Origin: Candidatus Palauibacter australiensis
GTDB lineage: Bacteria > Gemmatimonadota > Gemmatimonadetes > Palauibacterales > Palauibacteraceae
Reading direction: 5' to 3'
Length of the DNA: 40,207 nt
Assembly: GCA_026705295.1 (NCBI GenBank)
Contig: JAPPBA010000110.1
Location: 1-40,207, forward strand
Shown: positions 18,664 to 26,696 of the stretch, piece by piece
Layout of the letters: every line of letters begins with the position of its first letter
Numbering within the stretch: position 1 is the first letter of the stretch
The notes under the pieces: generated by a model
Told to the model about the DNA's origin: nothing
Databases searched by the model: none
The model's input: only the letters and a program-made list of their open reading frames with translations
Program-made: the position numbers and the translations under genes

Positions 18664-20241
18664 CTATCTCCGGTCTGGGAGCGACGCCGCGCCCCCCGTG
18701 TCGTCATTCGTCTCGACGTCCTCTACATCCTCGACATCTTCGGCCACCCACGCGCCGCCCAGGGCGCGATGCACGGCGAGCCGCGCCTCCCCGATGCCGC
18801 GTTCGGCGAGCACCCGGGTAGTTTCAGCGCCGTTCAGGTTGACCCTCGCGTCCAGGTATTCGACGTAGTCCCCCACCCCGCTCTGGTAGCGCTCCAACTG
18901 GTTCTCCAGCGAGGCGCGGGCGTCGGCGACCTGTTCCATGACCTGCGCGTACCGCTCCCGCTCGTTCTCGAACTGCCGCAGGCTCGTCCGCACCTCCCGG
19001 TAGGCGCCCAGGACCGTGCGCGCGTAGGCGATCAGCGCCTGGTCGTACTGGGCCCAGGCCGCCCCGAGGTTCGCCCGCAGGCGGCCGCCCTGGAAGATCG
19101 GCGCGACGAGGCCGCCGATCAGGTTCGTGAACCACTGGTCGACGAACCGCAGATCTCCGAGTTCGCCCGCCTGGCGTCCCCCGGCCCCGTTCAGGGAGAT
19201 CGTGGGGAGCAGTTCGGCCCGGCGCGCCCCGACCCTGCGGCGCGCCGCCTCGACGCGCTCGAACGCGGCCATGACGTCAGGGCGATCCTCGAGCAGCGAC
19301 ACCGGCAGCCCGCCGGGAATCGGGGTCGTGTCGACCGCCGGCTCGAGTGTCGGCGGTAGAAGATCTTCGATCATCCCCGCGTACCGTCCCACGAGGAGGG
19401 CCAGGCGCCCTTCCGCATCGTCCACGGCCGTGCGCAGGCCCGGCAGGTTCGACTCGGCGGTCCGGTACTGCTGCCGGATCGCGTAGAGTTCGAAGGTGTT
19501 CGTAACGCCGGCCTGATACCGCTCGCGGGTGAGTTCGGCACGCTCCCGCAGCAGATCGACGTTGTCCTCGGCGATCGCGAGCTGGGCCCGCGCGGAGACG
19601 ACCTCGAGATACGTCGAGATGGTGGACGCGATGACCGTGAGCCGCACGGTCTCCGCGTCCGCGCGCGAGGCCAGGAAGTCGCGGACCGCCGCCCCGGATT
19701 CGTTGCGCAGCCGGCCCCAGAAGTCGAGTTCGTAGGCGAAGCCGAGCGAGGCCGAGTACGTCGTGAACTCGAACCGGTCGGGGAAGTTGAAGCTGAGCCC
19801 CGCGATCGGGCTCTCGCCGCCGTCATCCCCGTCGCCCCCGAACTGCGACCCGAGCCCCGTATTGGCGGGGGTGCTGGACCGGTTTCCGTTCGCGTCGAGC
19901 GTCAGCGCCGGGAAGAGCGGCGCCCGCGCGATCCGGTACCGGTGCCGCAGTTCCTCGAGCCGCGCGACGGCTTCGTGCAGGTCGAGGTTCGCGACGAGCG
20001 CCGTCTCGATCAGGCGGTCCAGCGTCGCGTCGTCGAACGCTCGCCACCAGTCGCGGGGCTCGGGCGCCGCCTCGGCCGGCGGAACGTCCGTATCGTACGC
20101 CGTCGGCAGTTCGGCGACCGTGGCCGGAAGTCGGGGGCCCGGCGCGAACGAACACGCACCGGCCGCCGCGAGAAGAAGAAACCCGGCCGCTCGCGGCCAA
20201 CCGCGCGCGCCAACCCCGGAGACCGCCGTCGCGGCGCTCAC
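18664..20241 (-). CDS. Outer-membrane factor lipoprotein of RND efflux system (NodT/OprM family)
   Basis: A 525-residue TolC-like channel with a signal sequence and likely lipobox ending at Cys30 (LLLAAAGACSF). WWRAFDDATLDRLIETAL and the two repeated helical halves are typical of NodT-type outer-membrane efflux lipoproteins. The start is GTG 20241-20239, overlapping the tetR stop as GTGA, with GGAGG seven bases upstream; the open frame continues upstream inside tetR and is not coding there. The protein ends with an acidic stretch containing repeated Val-Glu-Asp units (VAEDVEDVEDVETNDD), which is unusual for an OMF C-terminus. It completes the tripartite pump. Confidence 0.92.
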   Translation of the reverse strand: MSAATAVSGVGARGWPRAAGFLLLAAAGACSFAPGPRLPATVAELPTAYDTDVPPAEAAPEPRDWWRAFDDATLDRLIETALVANLDLHEAVARLEELRHRYRIARAPLFPALTLDANGNRSSTPANTGLGSQFGGDGDDGGESPIAGLSFNFPDRFEFTTYSASLGFAYELDFWGRLRNESGAAVRDFLASRADAETVRLTVIASTISTYLEVVSARAQLAIAEDNVDLLRERAELTRERYQAGVTNTFELYAIRQQYRTAESNLPGLRTAVDDAEGRLALLVGRYAGMIEDLLPPTLEPAVDTTPIPGGLPVSLLEDRPDVMAAFERVEAARRRVGARRAELLPTISLNGAGGRQAGELGDLRFVDQWFTNLIGGLVAPIFQGGRLRANLGAAWAQYDQALIAYARTVLGAYREVRTSLRQFENERERYAQVMEQVADARASLENQLERYQSGVGDYVEYLDARVNLNGAETTRVLAERGIGEARLAVHRALGGAWVAEDVEDVEDVETNDDTGGAASLPDRR

Positions 20242-20927
20242 GCGAGTTCCTCCCGCCGGGCGCCCCCGGTCGGCCTCAGGCCCGCGAGCAGGAGGTCGAC
20301 GATGTGCGCCTTCCGTTCCTGCAGGAAGCGATCGAAGTCCTCCACGGCGCGGGAGTGGAAGAGACGCACCGTCGGGAGAGCGACGAACGGAAACAGGCAT
20401 GCGGACACGATCGTGAGCAGCGTGTGCCGGAGGTCGATCTCCCGGATCTCGCCCGCCCCAATGGCTGCGCGCAGCCGGTCCTCGAGCAGGAGTCCCGGGA
20501 CCTCCTCGCGCGCCTCGATCGCGGCCGCGAGGTGTCGCTCGAGGACGCCGCCGCCGCACAGACATTCGTTCAGCATGAGGCGCGCCATGTCCTGATGTTC
20601 GTAGATGTAGTCGATGTAGCCGTACACGAAGGCGCGGAGGCTGTCCTCGACCCCCTCCTCCGCCCGCAGCGACTGGCTGAGCCCGGCCATGAACTGCCGG
20701 CACCCGTGCTCGAACACGGCCTCGTAGAGCTGTTCCTTGGTGCGGAAATAGTAGTGCAGCAGCGCGCGATTGATCCCCGCGTGATCCGCGATCTCCTGCA
20801 GTCGAGCGCCGTCCCGCCCCTTGCGGGCGAACACCGTCAGCGCGGCGTCGAAGATCCGCTGTTCGGTGTCCGGCGGCCGTTGTTCGGTATCGGGCGGTCG
20901 TGTGGCGGCCGGAGCTTGCGGCACCAT
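20238..20927 (-). CDS. TetR/AcrR-family transcriptional regulator
   Basis: A 229-residue regulator. The N-terminal helix-turn-helix (FDAALTVFARKGRDGARLQEIADHAGI..LLHYYFRTKEQLYEAVF) is the TetR DNA-binding domain at about 25-72, followed by an all-helical ligand-binding domain. ATG 20927-20925 has GAGG six bases upstream. It is the first gene of the efflux/sulfate operon and is transcribed away from a gamma-glutamyltransferase gene. By analogy with AcrR it should repress its own operon until a ligand, probably a pump substrate, binds. The DNA-binding domain is preceded by a duplicated PPDTEQR heptapeptide. Confidence 0.93.
   Translation of the reverse strand: MVPQAPAATRPPDTEQRPPDTEQRIFDAALTVFARKGRDGARLQEIADHAGINRALLHYYFRTKEQLYEAVFEHGCRQFMAGLSQSLRAEEGVEDSLRAFVYGYIDYIYEHQDMARLMLNECLCGGGVLERHLAAAIEAREEVPGLLLEDRLRAAIGAGEIREIDLRHTLLTIVSACLFPFVALPTVRLFHSRAVEDFDRFLQERKAHIVDLLLAGLRPTGGARREELA
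20856..20897 (-). repeat. Imperfect 21-bp tandem repeat in tetR
   Basis: Two adjacent 21-base units (20856-20876 and 20877-20897), differing at three positions, encode PPDTEQR twice (residues 11-24) just before the helix-turn-helix. The synonymous differences show the duplication is not very recent or is under protein-level constraint. Confidence 0.75.
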
Positions 20928-20940
20928 CGCAATCCTCGCG

Positions 20941-20970
20941 TTGTCCAAATCGTTTAACAGTCTTGTCAAG
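20941..20970. promoter_or_regulatory. AT-rich candidate operator/promoter between tetR and the gamma-glutamyltransferase
   Basis: The 183-base divergent spacer is mostly GC-rich apart from this 30-base stretch. It contains TTGACA on the minus strand (20969-20964), TTGTCA on the plus strand (20963-20968), and an imperfect dyad around AAATCGTTT. It lies just before tetR, as expected for an autoregulatory TetR operator. I could not pair a convincing -10 box on either strand, so it is tentative. Confidence 0.35.
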
Positions 20971-21110
20971 AGGACCCGGACCCTAGTCACGGCTCGTACC
21001 GCGCGCAAGTTTCCCGCGGGCGAGATGCATCGCGCGAGGTGCATCGCCGCCCCCATTCGGCAGAGCTCGGGCCACGGGCTGCCGGGGACCGCAACATCGA
21101 CGGAGGATCC

Positions 21111-22835
21111 ATGAAGCCAGGCGTCCGAATGTACGGCACGACCGTTCTCGCGGTACTCGCGTTCGCGGCGGTTCCGCTTGGGCTGGGCGCGCAGAGTGCG
21201 CCGCAGGTCGCGCGCTCGGCGGACGGGGTCGTCGTGGCGGCGCAGCCGCTGGCCGCGGCCGCGGGCGCCCGAATGCTGGAACTCGGGGGGAACGCCGCGG
21301 ATGCGGCCGTGGCCGCCGCGTTCGCGATCTCCGTGGTCGAACCGAGCATGAACAGCATCGGGGGGCGCAACCAGATCCTCATTCGGACGCCCGACGGCGG
21401 GGTCGCGGGCATCGACGGGACGACGTCGGTTCCCCTGGGATACGACCCGGCCACGGCGCCCCGCGCCGCCTACGGCTATCCGACCGTCGGCGTGCCCGGG
21501 TCGGTCGCGGGCCTCATGCGCCTGCACGAGGAATACGGCTCCCTCCCGCTGACCACGATCATGGCCCCGGCGATCGATTACGCGGCGCACGGGTTCCGGC
21601 TGTTGCCCGGCGAAGCGCGCCGCCAGGCCGGATCGCGCGACCAGGTGGCGGAGTCCGAAGGCGCCCGGCGCTACTACCTGAAGGCCGACGGATCACCCTA
21701 CCGCCCCGGCGACCGTCTCGTGCAGTCGGACATGGCCGAGACGCTGAGGGCGATTTCCCTCGGCGGCGGCGACGCCTTCTACCGCGGCGAGATCGCCGGT
21801 CGCATCGCCGACGACATGGCCGCGAACGGCGGCTTCCTGACCCGCGTGGCGATGGCGGCCTACGAAGCTGAGGACTCGAGGATCGTGCGCGGATCCTACC
21901 GGGGGTTCGAGATCGTCGGCTCCGACATCCCGGCCTCCGGCGCGATCGCGATCCTCGCCCTCCAGATCGCCGAGGTCTTCGATCCCGGCGGCATGAGCGA
22001 CGAGGCGTGGGCTTCCGTCATCGCCCAGTCCCTCGCCATCGCCATGACGGAATACCGCCGCCCGAGTTCGGACTCCTCCGCCGTGCGCGTGACGTCGAAG
22101 GCGTTCGCCCGCCAGCTCGCGGAGCAGGTCCGCGTGCCCGTGGAGGCCGCCATCGAATCGGGCACGGAGTCCTGGACCGCGTCGGGGGCCGCGAGTTCAT
22201 GGTCCGCGGTCGGCGGTCCGGCGCTGCAACTGCCGCCGGAGGACGGCCACACGACGCATCTCTCCGCGGCGGACGGGAACGGCATGGCCATCGCGCTCAC
22301 CCAGACGATCGGGCCCGGCATGGGAGCGAAGGTCGCCACCCCCGGACTCGGCTTCCTCTACGCCGTGACGCTGGGCGGCTACCTCGGGATCAGCGAGCCG
22401 GGCGAACGCGCGCGCTCCGGCATCACGCCGTTCATGGTCCTCGACGACGGCGAGCCGTTCCTCGTCCTGGGCGCCGCGGGCGGCATCCGCATCATCTCGG
22501 CGGTCGTCCAGGCCGTGACCCGGGTCGTCGATGACGGCCTGGCGCTACCCGCCGCGCTCGCGGCCCCCCGCGTGCATCCGGACATGGGCCCGGACGGACT
22601 CGCCGGCTTCTCCGTGGAAGCGGGCCCCGAGGACGGCTGGTCCGGGGCTTCGGTAGAGGAATTCCGGGAAATGGGATTCGAGATCACGCCCACGCCGCGG
22701 CAGGGCGCGTTCGGGCGCATCCACGGCCTGCAGTACGACGCCGCCACGCGCACCTGGATCGGGGCCGCCGACCCCGACTGGGAGGGCGCCGCCGTGGCGC
22801 CCCGCCCGCCGGGGCCGACAGGAGGTCGAGACTAG
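21111..22835 (+). CDS. ggt: Secreted gamma-glutamyltransferase (glutathione hydrolase) family protein
   Basis: A 574-residue Ntn-hydrolase precursor that would cleave gamma-glutamyl bonds such as that of glutathione in the periplasm. The signal peptide is residues 1-27 (TVLAVLAFAAVPLGLGAQS). The N-terminal half has GGNAADAAVAAAFAISVVEP, a family signature. HTTHLSAADGNGMAIALTQT contains the expected self-cleavage site and nucleophile Thr381, followed by GPGMGAKV. ATG 21111 is chosen because GGAGG lies directly upstream and a signal peptide follows; an upstream extension of 24 codons is unlikely. It diverges from tetR. Its stop overlaps that of the convergent molybdenum-hydroxylase gene. The substrate could also be another gamma-glutamyl or acylase-type amide. 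Confidence 0.93.
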   Translation: MKPGVRMYGTTVLAVLAFAAVPLGLGAQSAPQVARSADGVVVAAQPLAAAAGARMLELGGNAADAAVAAAFAISVVEPSMNSIGGRNQILIRTPDGGVAGIDGTTSVPLGYDPATAPRAAYGYPTVGVPGSVAGLMRLHEEYGSLPLTTIMAPAIDYAAHGFRLLPGEARRQAGSRDQVAESEGARRYYLKADGSPYRPGDRLVQSDMAETLRAISLGGGDAFYRGEIAGRIADDMAANGGFLTRVAMAAYEAEDSRIVRGSYRGFEIVGSDIPASGAIAILALQIAEVFDPGGMSDEAWASVIAQSLAIAMTEYRRPSSDSSAVRVTSKAFARQLAEQVRVPVEAAIESGTESWTASGAASSWSAVGGPALQLPPEDGHTTHLSAADGNGMAIALTQTIGPGMGAKVATPGLGFLYAVTLGGYLGISEPGERARSGITPFMVLDDGEPFLVLGAAGGIRIISAVVQAVTRVVDDGLALPAALAAPRVHPDMGPDGLAGFSVEAGPEDGWSGASVEEFREMGFEITPTPRQGAFGRIHGLQYDAATRTWIGAADPDWEGAAVAPRPPGPTGGRD

Positions 22836-23701
22836 CCGGGCTGCATCCCGGGGCAGCCGGCGGCCTCGGCCACGGCGCGCGCGATCAGCACCTGCGCGAG
22901 GTGGACGCGGTACTCTGAACTCGCGTTCTCGTCCGCCGGGGGCGTCTCGAGTTCCGACACCTTCGACGCCGCCGCGAGGATCTGCGCCTTCTCGGACGCG
23001 CCGTTCAGGGCCGCTTCGACTCCGGGCGCCCGCAACGGCGTGCCGCCCATGTTCGTGAGCCCGATCGCGGCGCCCGCGATGCCCGACTCCGTCCAGTTCA
23101 CGACCGCGGCCACGCCGACGATCGCCCAGTCCTGCGCGCGGCGCTGGAACTTCCGGTAGGCGCTGCCCGAGCCCTCCCGCTTCGGCACCCGGACGCCCGT
23201 CACGATCTCGCCATCGGCCGCGGCCGACATGAACGGACCGACGAAGAAGTCCGCCGCGGCCACCGATCGCGTGCCATCGCGTCCCGCGAGCGTGACCTCC
23301 GCATCGAGCGCGAGCAGCGCCGCCGGAAGGTCGGAGGCCGGATCCGCGTGCGCGACGGAGCCGCCGAGCGTGCCGCGGTGCCGCACCTGGGGATCGCCGA
23401 TCCCTTCCGCCACCTTCGCGAGGAGGCCGCTGCCGCCCGTGAGTTCGGACGCGCCGGCCACTTCGTGATGCGTCGTCAGCGCGCCGATGACGACCGAGTC
23501 CCCATCCGCGTGCACGCCGCGCAGTTCGTCCAGGCCGCCGATATCGACGAGCAGCGAGGGCCGCGCGAGTCGCAACCGCATGAGCGGTAGCAGCGAATGT
23601 CCGCCAGCCAGCGGCCGGGCGTCCTCGCCGCCCTCGGCGAGCAGGCTCAGCGCCTCATCGAGAGACGACGCGCGCTCGTAGTCGAAAGACGCGGGAATCA
23701 T
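22832..23701 (-). CDS. FAD-binding (medium) subunit of a CoxM/xanthine dehydrogenase-type molybdenum hydroxylase
   Basis: A 289-residue flavoprotein. The motifs AGGHSLLPLM and the downstream GTLGGSVAHADPASDLPAALLAL are the two FAD-contacting glycine-rich motifs of CoxM-like subunits. It passes electrons from the iron-sulfur subunit to the acceptor. ATG 23701-23699 overlaps the large-subunit stop by four bases (ATGA). Its stop lies within a CTAG shared with the convergent gamma-glutamyltransferase. The length fits the family. Confidence 0.93.
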   Translation of the reverse strand: MIPASFDYERASSLDEALSLLAEGGEDARPLAGGHSLLPLMRLRLARPSLLVDIGGLDELRGVHADGDSVVIGALTTHHEVAGASELTGGSGLLAKVAEGIGDPQVRHRGTLGGSVAHADPASDLPAALLALDAEVTLAGRDGTRSVAAADFFVGPFMSAAADGEIVTGVRVPKREGSGSAYRKFQRRAQDWAIVGVAAVVNWTESGIAGAAIGLTNMGGTPLRAPGVEAALNGASEKAQILAAASKVSELETPPADENASSEYRVHLAQVLIARAVAEAAGCPGMQPG

Positions 23702-26064
23702 GCCTCACCTCCCTGGGCCGCCTGAATCGCTCGCCAGACCCGTTCCGGACTCGCCGGCATCGGGATGTTCGTCACGCCGAGGTGCGAGAGCGCGTCCACG
23801 ATCGCGTTGATCACGGCCGGCGCCGACCCGATCGTCCCTGCCTCGCCAATCCCCTTCACCCCCATGGGGTTCGAGGTGCTCGGCGTCACCGTTCGATCCG
23901 TCTCGAAGGACGGGAATTCCGCCGCGGACGGCACGAGGTAGTTGACCATCGACGAGGTCTCGAGCGTCCCATCCTCCGCGTACGTCGCCTCCTCGTACAG
24001 CGCGGCCGCAATCCCCTGCGCGACGCCGCCGTGCACCTGGCCGTCGACAATGACGGGGTTGATCACGGGCCCGCAGTCGTCGACCGCGATGTAGCGGACG
24101 AGATCCACCGCGCCCGTCTCCGTATCCACCTCGACGACGGCCACGTGCGTGCCGAAGGGGAAGGTGAAGTTCGGCGGGTCGTACACGCAGCTCGCCTCGA
24201 GCCCCGGCTCGGAGTCTTCCGGCAGGCTGTGGGCCGTCCACGCCGCGAAGGCGAGTTCCGGCATCGACTTCGTGCGGTCCGGCACGCCCTTCACCGAGAA
24301 GGTCCCCGCCTCGTACTCGAGGTCTTCGGGCGCCACCTCGAGCAGGTGCGCCGCGAGCCCTCTCGCCTTATCCACCACCCGGTCGCACGCATTGTGCACG
24401 GCGACGCCCGCCACCGCGAGGCTGCGGCTCCCGTAGGTGTTCATCCCGTGCGGCGCCACGTGCGTGTCGCCGTGGAGGACCGTGACGTCCTCGTACGAAA
24501 TGCCGAGCGCGTCCGCCGCGATCTGGGACCAGGAGGTCACGTGCCCCTGCCCGTGCGGCGAGCTGCCCGTCACGACCTCCGCCTTTCCGGTCGGCAGCAT
24601 GCGCACCGTGGCCGCGTCCCAGCCGCCGGCTGCGTACTTCAGCGAGGCCAGCACCTGCGAGGGCGCGAGCCCGCAGATCTCCACGTAGGAGGAGAACCCG
24701 ACCCCGATCTGCTTGCCGCCCCCTCCCGCCCGGCGTTCTGCCTGGTCGCTCCGGAACCCGTCGTAGTCCAGCAGTTCCAGCGCCCGGTCGAGCGCGGGCT
24801 CGTAGTCGGCCGAGTCGAAGGCGAGCCCGCCCGGGCTCTGCACCATGTCGCCGGCCGGGAGGAAGTTGCGGCGCCGGATCTCCGCCGCGTCCACGCCGAC
24901 CTCGCGAGCGAGCGCGTCGATCGCCCGCTCGATGGCGTAGGTGGCCTCGGGCCGGCCCGCGCCCCGGTAGGCGTCCGTTGGCGTCGTGTTCGTGAACACG
25001 CCCGTGCACTCGAAGTGGTACGCCTCGCCGCCGTAGCAACCGCAGTAGAGGAAGGCGCCCAGGAGCGGGACCCCCGGCGCCACGAGCTGCAGGTAGGCGC
25101 CCATCGCCGCCGCGATGTTCACGCGGTACCCGAGGATGTCGCCGTCGGAGGTCGCCGCGATCTCGATCTTCTGGACCTGGTCGCGGCCATGGATCGTGGC
25201 CAGGTATCCCTCGCTGCGGCCCGCGACCCACTTGACCGGCTTCCCGAGACGGCGCGCGAGGGCGATGCAGAGCGCCTCCTCGGCATAGACGTTGAGCTTG
25301 GAGCCGAAGCCGCCGCCCACGTCGGAGGGCGCGATGACCCGGATCTGGCCCTCGGGGATCCCGAGGGTGAGCGCGAACAGGACTTTCGCCACGTGCGGGA
25401 TCTGCGTCGTGGACCACACGGTGAAGTCGCCCGTCGAGGGGACGGACTGCGCGACGACGGCGCGCGGCTCCATCGCGTTCGGGATCAGCCGCGGCTGCGT
25501 GTAGCGCTCACTGACGACCACGTCCGCCTTCGCGAAGGCCGCGTCCACGTCACCGTTCGTCAGCGCCCACGTGTAGCTCTTGTTGTCGTCGAATGACTCG
25601 TGCACGCGCGGCGCGTCGTCGGCCAGCGCCGCCTCCACGTCCACGACCGCGTCCAGCACCTCGTAATCGACCTCGACCAGTTCCGCCGCGTCCAGCGCCG
25701 CGTTGCGGCTCGTCGCGACCACGACCGCCACCGCGTCGCCCACGTAGCGCGCGGCATCCTGCGCCACGGGCCAGTGATCGGGGATCCGGATGTCGTCGGT
25801 CACGGGCCACGCCATGGGCAGTCCCGCCGCCCATTCATCGGCCAGGTCGGCCCCGCTGTACGCGGCCACCACGCCCTCCGCGGCCTCGGCGTCGGAAACG
25901 TCCACCGAGTTAATGCGCGCCGAACCGTGCGGACTGCGCACGAGCGCCGCATGAAGCATGCCGGGCAGCGTGAGGCCTTCCAGGAACGCGCCCTGCCCCG
26001 TGAGAAGCTTGGGATCCTCTTTCCTCGGGACCCCACCGCCAACGTATTTTTCAGCCGTCGCCAT
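23698..26064 (-). CDS. Molybdopterin-binding large subunit, form II CoxL-like aldehyde/xanthine-type hydroxylase
   Basis: A 788-residue catalytic subunit. The active-site loop AYRGAGR (365-371) is the form II signature and differs from the AYxCSFR loop of true (form I) CO dehydrogenase. The catalytic glutamate is Glu741 in KGIGEAG. GGGFGSK near residue 250 and SSPHGQGHVTSWSQIAADAL are molybdopterin-contact motifs. Form II enzymes oxidise varied aldehydes, N-heterocycles or unknown substrates, so CO oxidation should not be assumed. The gene starts 15 bases after the small subunit. No cox maturation genes (coxD/E/F/G) lie in the window. Confidence 0.94.
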   Translation of the reverse strand: MATAEKYVGGGVPRKEDPKLLTGQGAFLEGLTLPGMLHAALVRSPHGSARINSVDVSDAEAAEGVVAAYSGADLADEWAAGLPMAWPVTDDIRIPDHWPVAQDAARYVGDAVAVVVATSRNAALDAAELVEVDYEVLDAVVDVEAALADDAPRVHESFDDNKSYTWALTNGDVDAAFAKADVVVSERYTQPRLIPNAMEPRAVVAQSVPSTGDFTVWSTTQIPHVAKVLFALTLGIPEGQIRVIAPSDVGGGFGSKLNVYAEEALCIALARRLGKPVKWVAGRSEGYLATIHGRDQVQKIEIAATSDGDILGYRVNIAAAMGAYLQLVAPGVPLLGAFLYCGCYGGEAYHFECTGVFTNTTPTDAYRGAGRPEATYAIERAIDALAREVGVDAAEIRRRNFLPAGDMVQSPGGLAFDSADYEPALDRALELLDYDGFRSDQAERRAGGGGKQIGVGFSSYVEICGLAPSQVLASLKYAAGGWDAATVRMLPTGKAEVVTGSSPHGQGHVTSWSQIAADALGISYEDVTVLHGDTHVAPHGMNTYGSRSLAVAGVAVHNACDRVVDKARGLAAHLLEVAPEDLEYEAGTFSVKGVPDRTKSMPELAFAAWTAHSLPEDSEPGLEASCVYDPPNFTFPFGTHVAVVEVDTETGAVDLVRYIAVDDCGPVINPVIVDGQVHGGVAQGIAAALYEEATYAEDGTLETSSMVNYLVPSAAEFPSFETDRTVTPSTSNPMGVKGIGEAGTIGSAPAVINAIVDALSHLGVTNIPMPASPERVWRAIQAAQGGEA

Positions 26065-26079
26065 GTTCTCTCTCCTCGC

Positions 26080-26547
26080 CTAAGAGCCCATGTCGTCGGC
26101 GGCCGCGAGCACCGCCTTGACGATGTTGTGGTAGCCGGTGCACCGGCAGAGGTTGCCCTCCAGCGCGAGCCGGACGTCGTCCTCCGTGGGCGACGGGTTC
26201 TCATCCAGGTATCCCACCGCGGCCATCATCATCCCCGGCGTGCAGAACCCGCATTGCAGACCGTGGTTCTCGTGGAACGCCTTCTGGACCGGGTGCCAGT
26301 CGCCGTTGCTCGCGAGCCCCTCGACCGTGGCCACGTCCGCGCCGTCCGCCTGGACAGCGAGCACGGTACACGACTTCACCGACTGACCGTTCATCAGAAT
26401 CGTGCAGGCGCCGCACGAGGACGTGTCGCAGCCCACGTTGGTGCCGGTCAGTTCGAGTTGTTCGCGGATGAAATGAACGAGGAGGGTGCGGGGTTCGACG
26501 TCCGCCTCGTGCCGAACCCCGTTCACGGTCATGGAGATGCGCTTCAT
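26080..26547 (-). CDS. [2Fe-2S] small subunit of the molybdenum hydroxylase (CoxS-like)
   Basis: A 155-residue ferredoxin-like protein. The plant-type cluster is held by Cys40, Cys45, Cys48 and Cys60 ([11 protein letters not shown]). The second cluster near the molybdenum site is held by Cys99, Cys102, Cys134 and Cys136 (CGFCTPG and [10 protein letters not shown]). All eight ligands are present. The start ATG 26547-26545 has AGGAG seven bases upstream. It leads the small-large-medium operon. Confidence 0.95.
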   Translation of the reverse strand: MKRISMTVNGVRHEADVEPRTLLVHFIREQLELTGTNVGCDTSSCGACTILMNGQSVKSCTVLAVQADGADVATVEGLASNGDWHPVQKAFHENHGLQCGFCTPGMMMAAVGYLDENPSPTEDDVRLALEGNLCRCTGYHNIVKAVLAAADDMGS

Positions 26548-26608
26548 GCGGCCACTCCTGATCCTGTGCCGGCGGGAGCGCCGGCGGAGCTCCCGGAACG
26601 GGACTCAT

Positions 26609-26627
26609 CCGGCCGCCCGTCGGCCGG
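26609..26627. terminator. GC-rich hairpin after the PadR operon, possible terminator
   Basis: The 149-base gap between the end of the PadR operon and coxS contains CCGGCCG-CCCGT-CGGCCGG (7-bp stem, 5-base loop) and a second stem at 26568-26585 (GCCGGCG..CGCCGGC). Neither has a T-run, so intrinsic termination is uncertain. No clear promoter for coxS was found in this gap. Confidence 0.25.
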
Positions 26628-26696
26628 GGGGATTCAGTCTAGAACGGGCTGCGGGGCCGGGGCAACCGGGCCGGGCCCGGGAGTCGGCGGGAGTGG

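Noticed and set aside
20242-20703. Upstream extension of the outer-membrane factor frame
   Set aside because: It overlaps tetR out of frame; the GTG with a strong ribosome site gives a normal lipoprotein signal.
23698-26064. True aerobic CO dehydrogenase (form I coxL)
   Set aside because: The active-site loop is AYRGAGR, not AYxCSFR, and no coxDEF genes are next to it.
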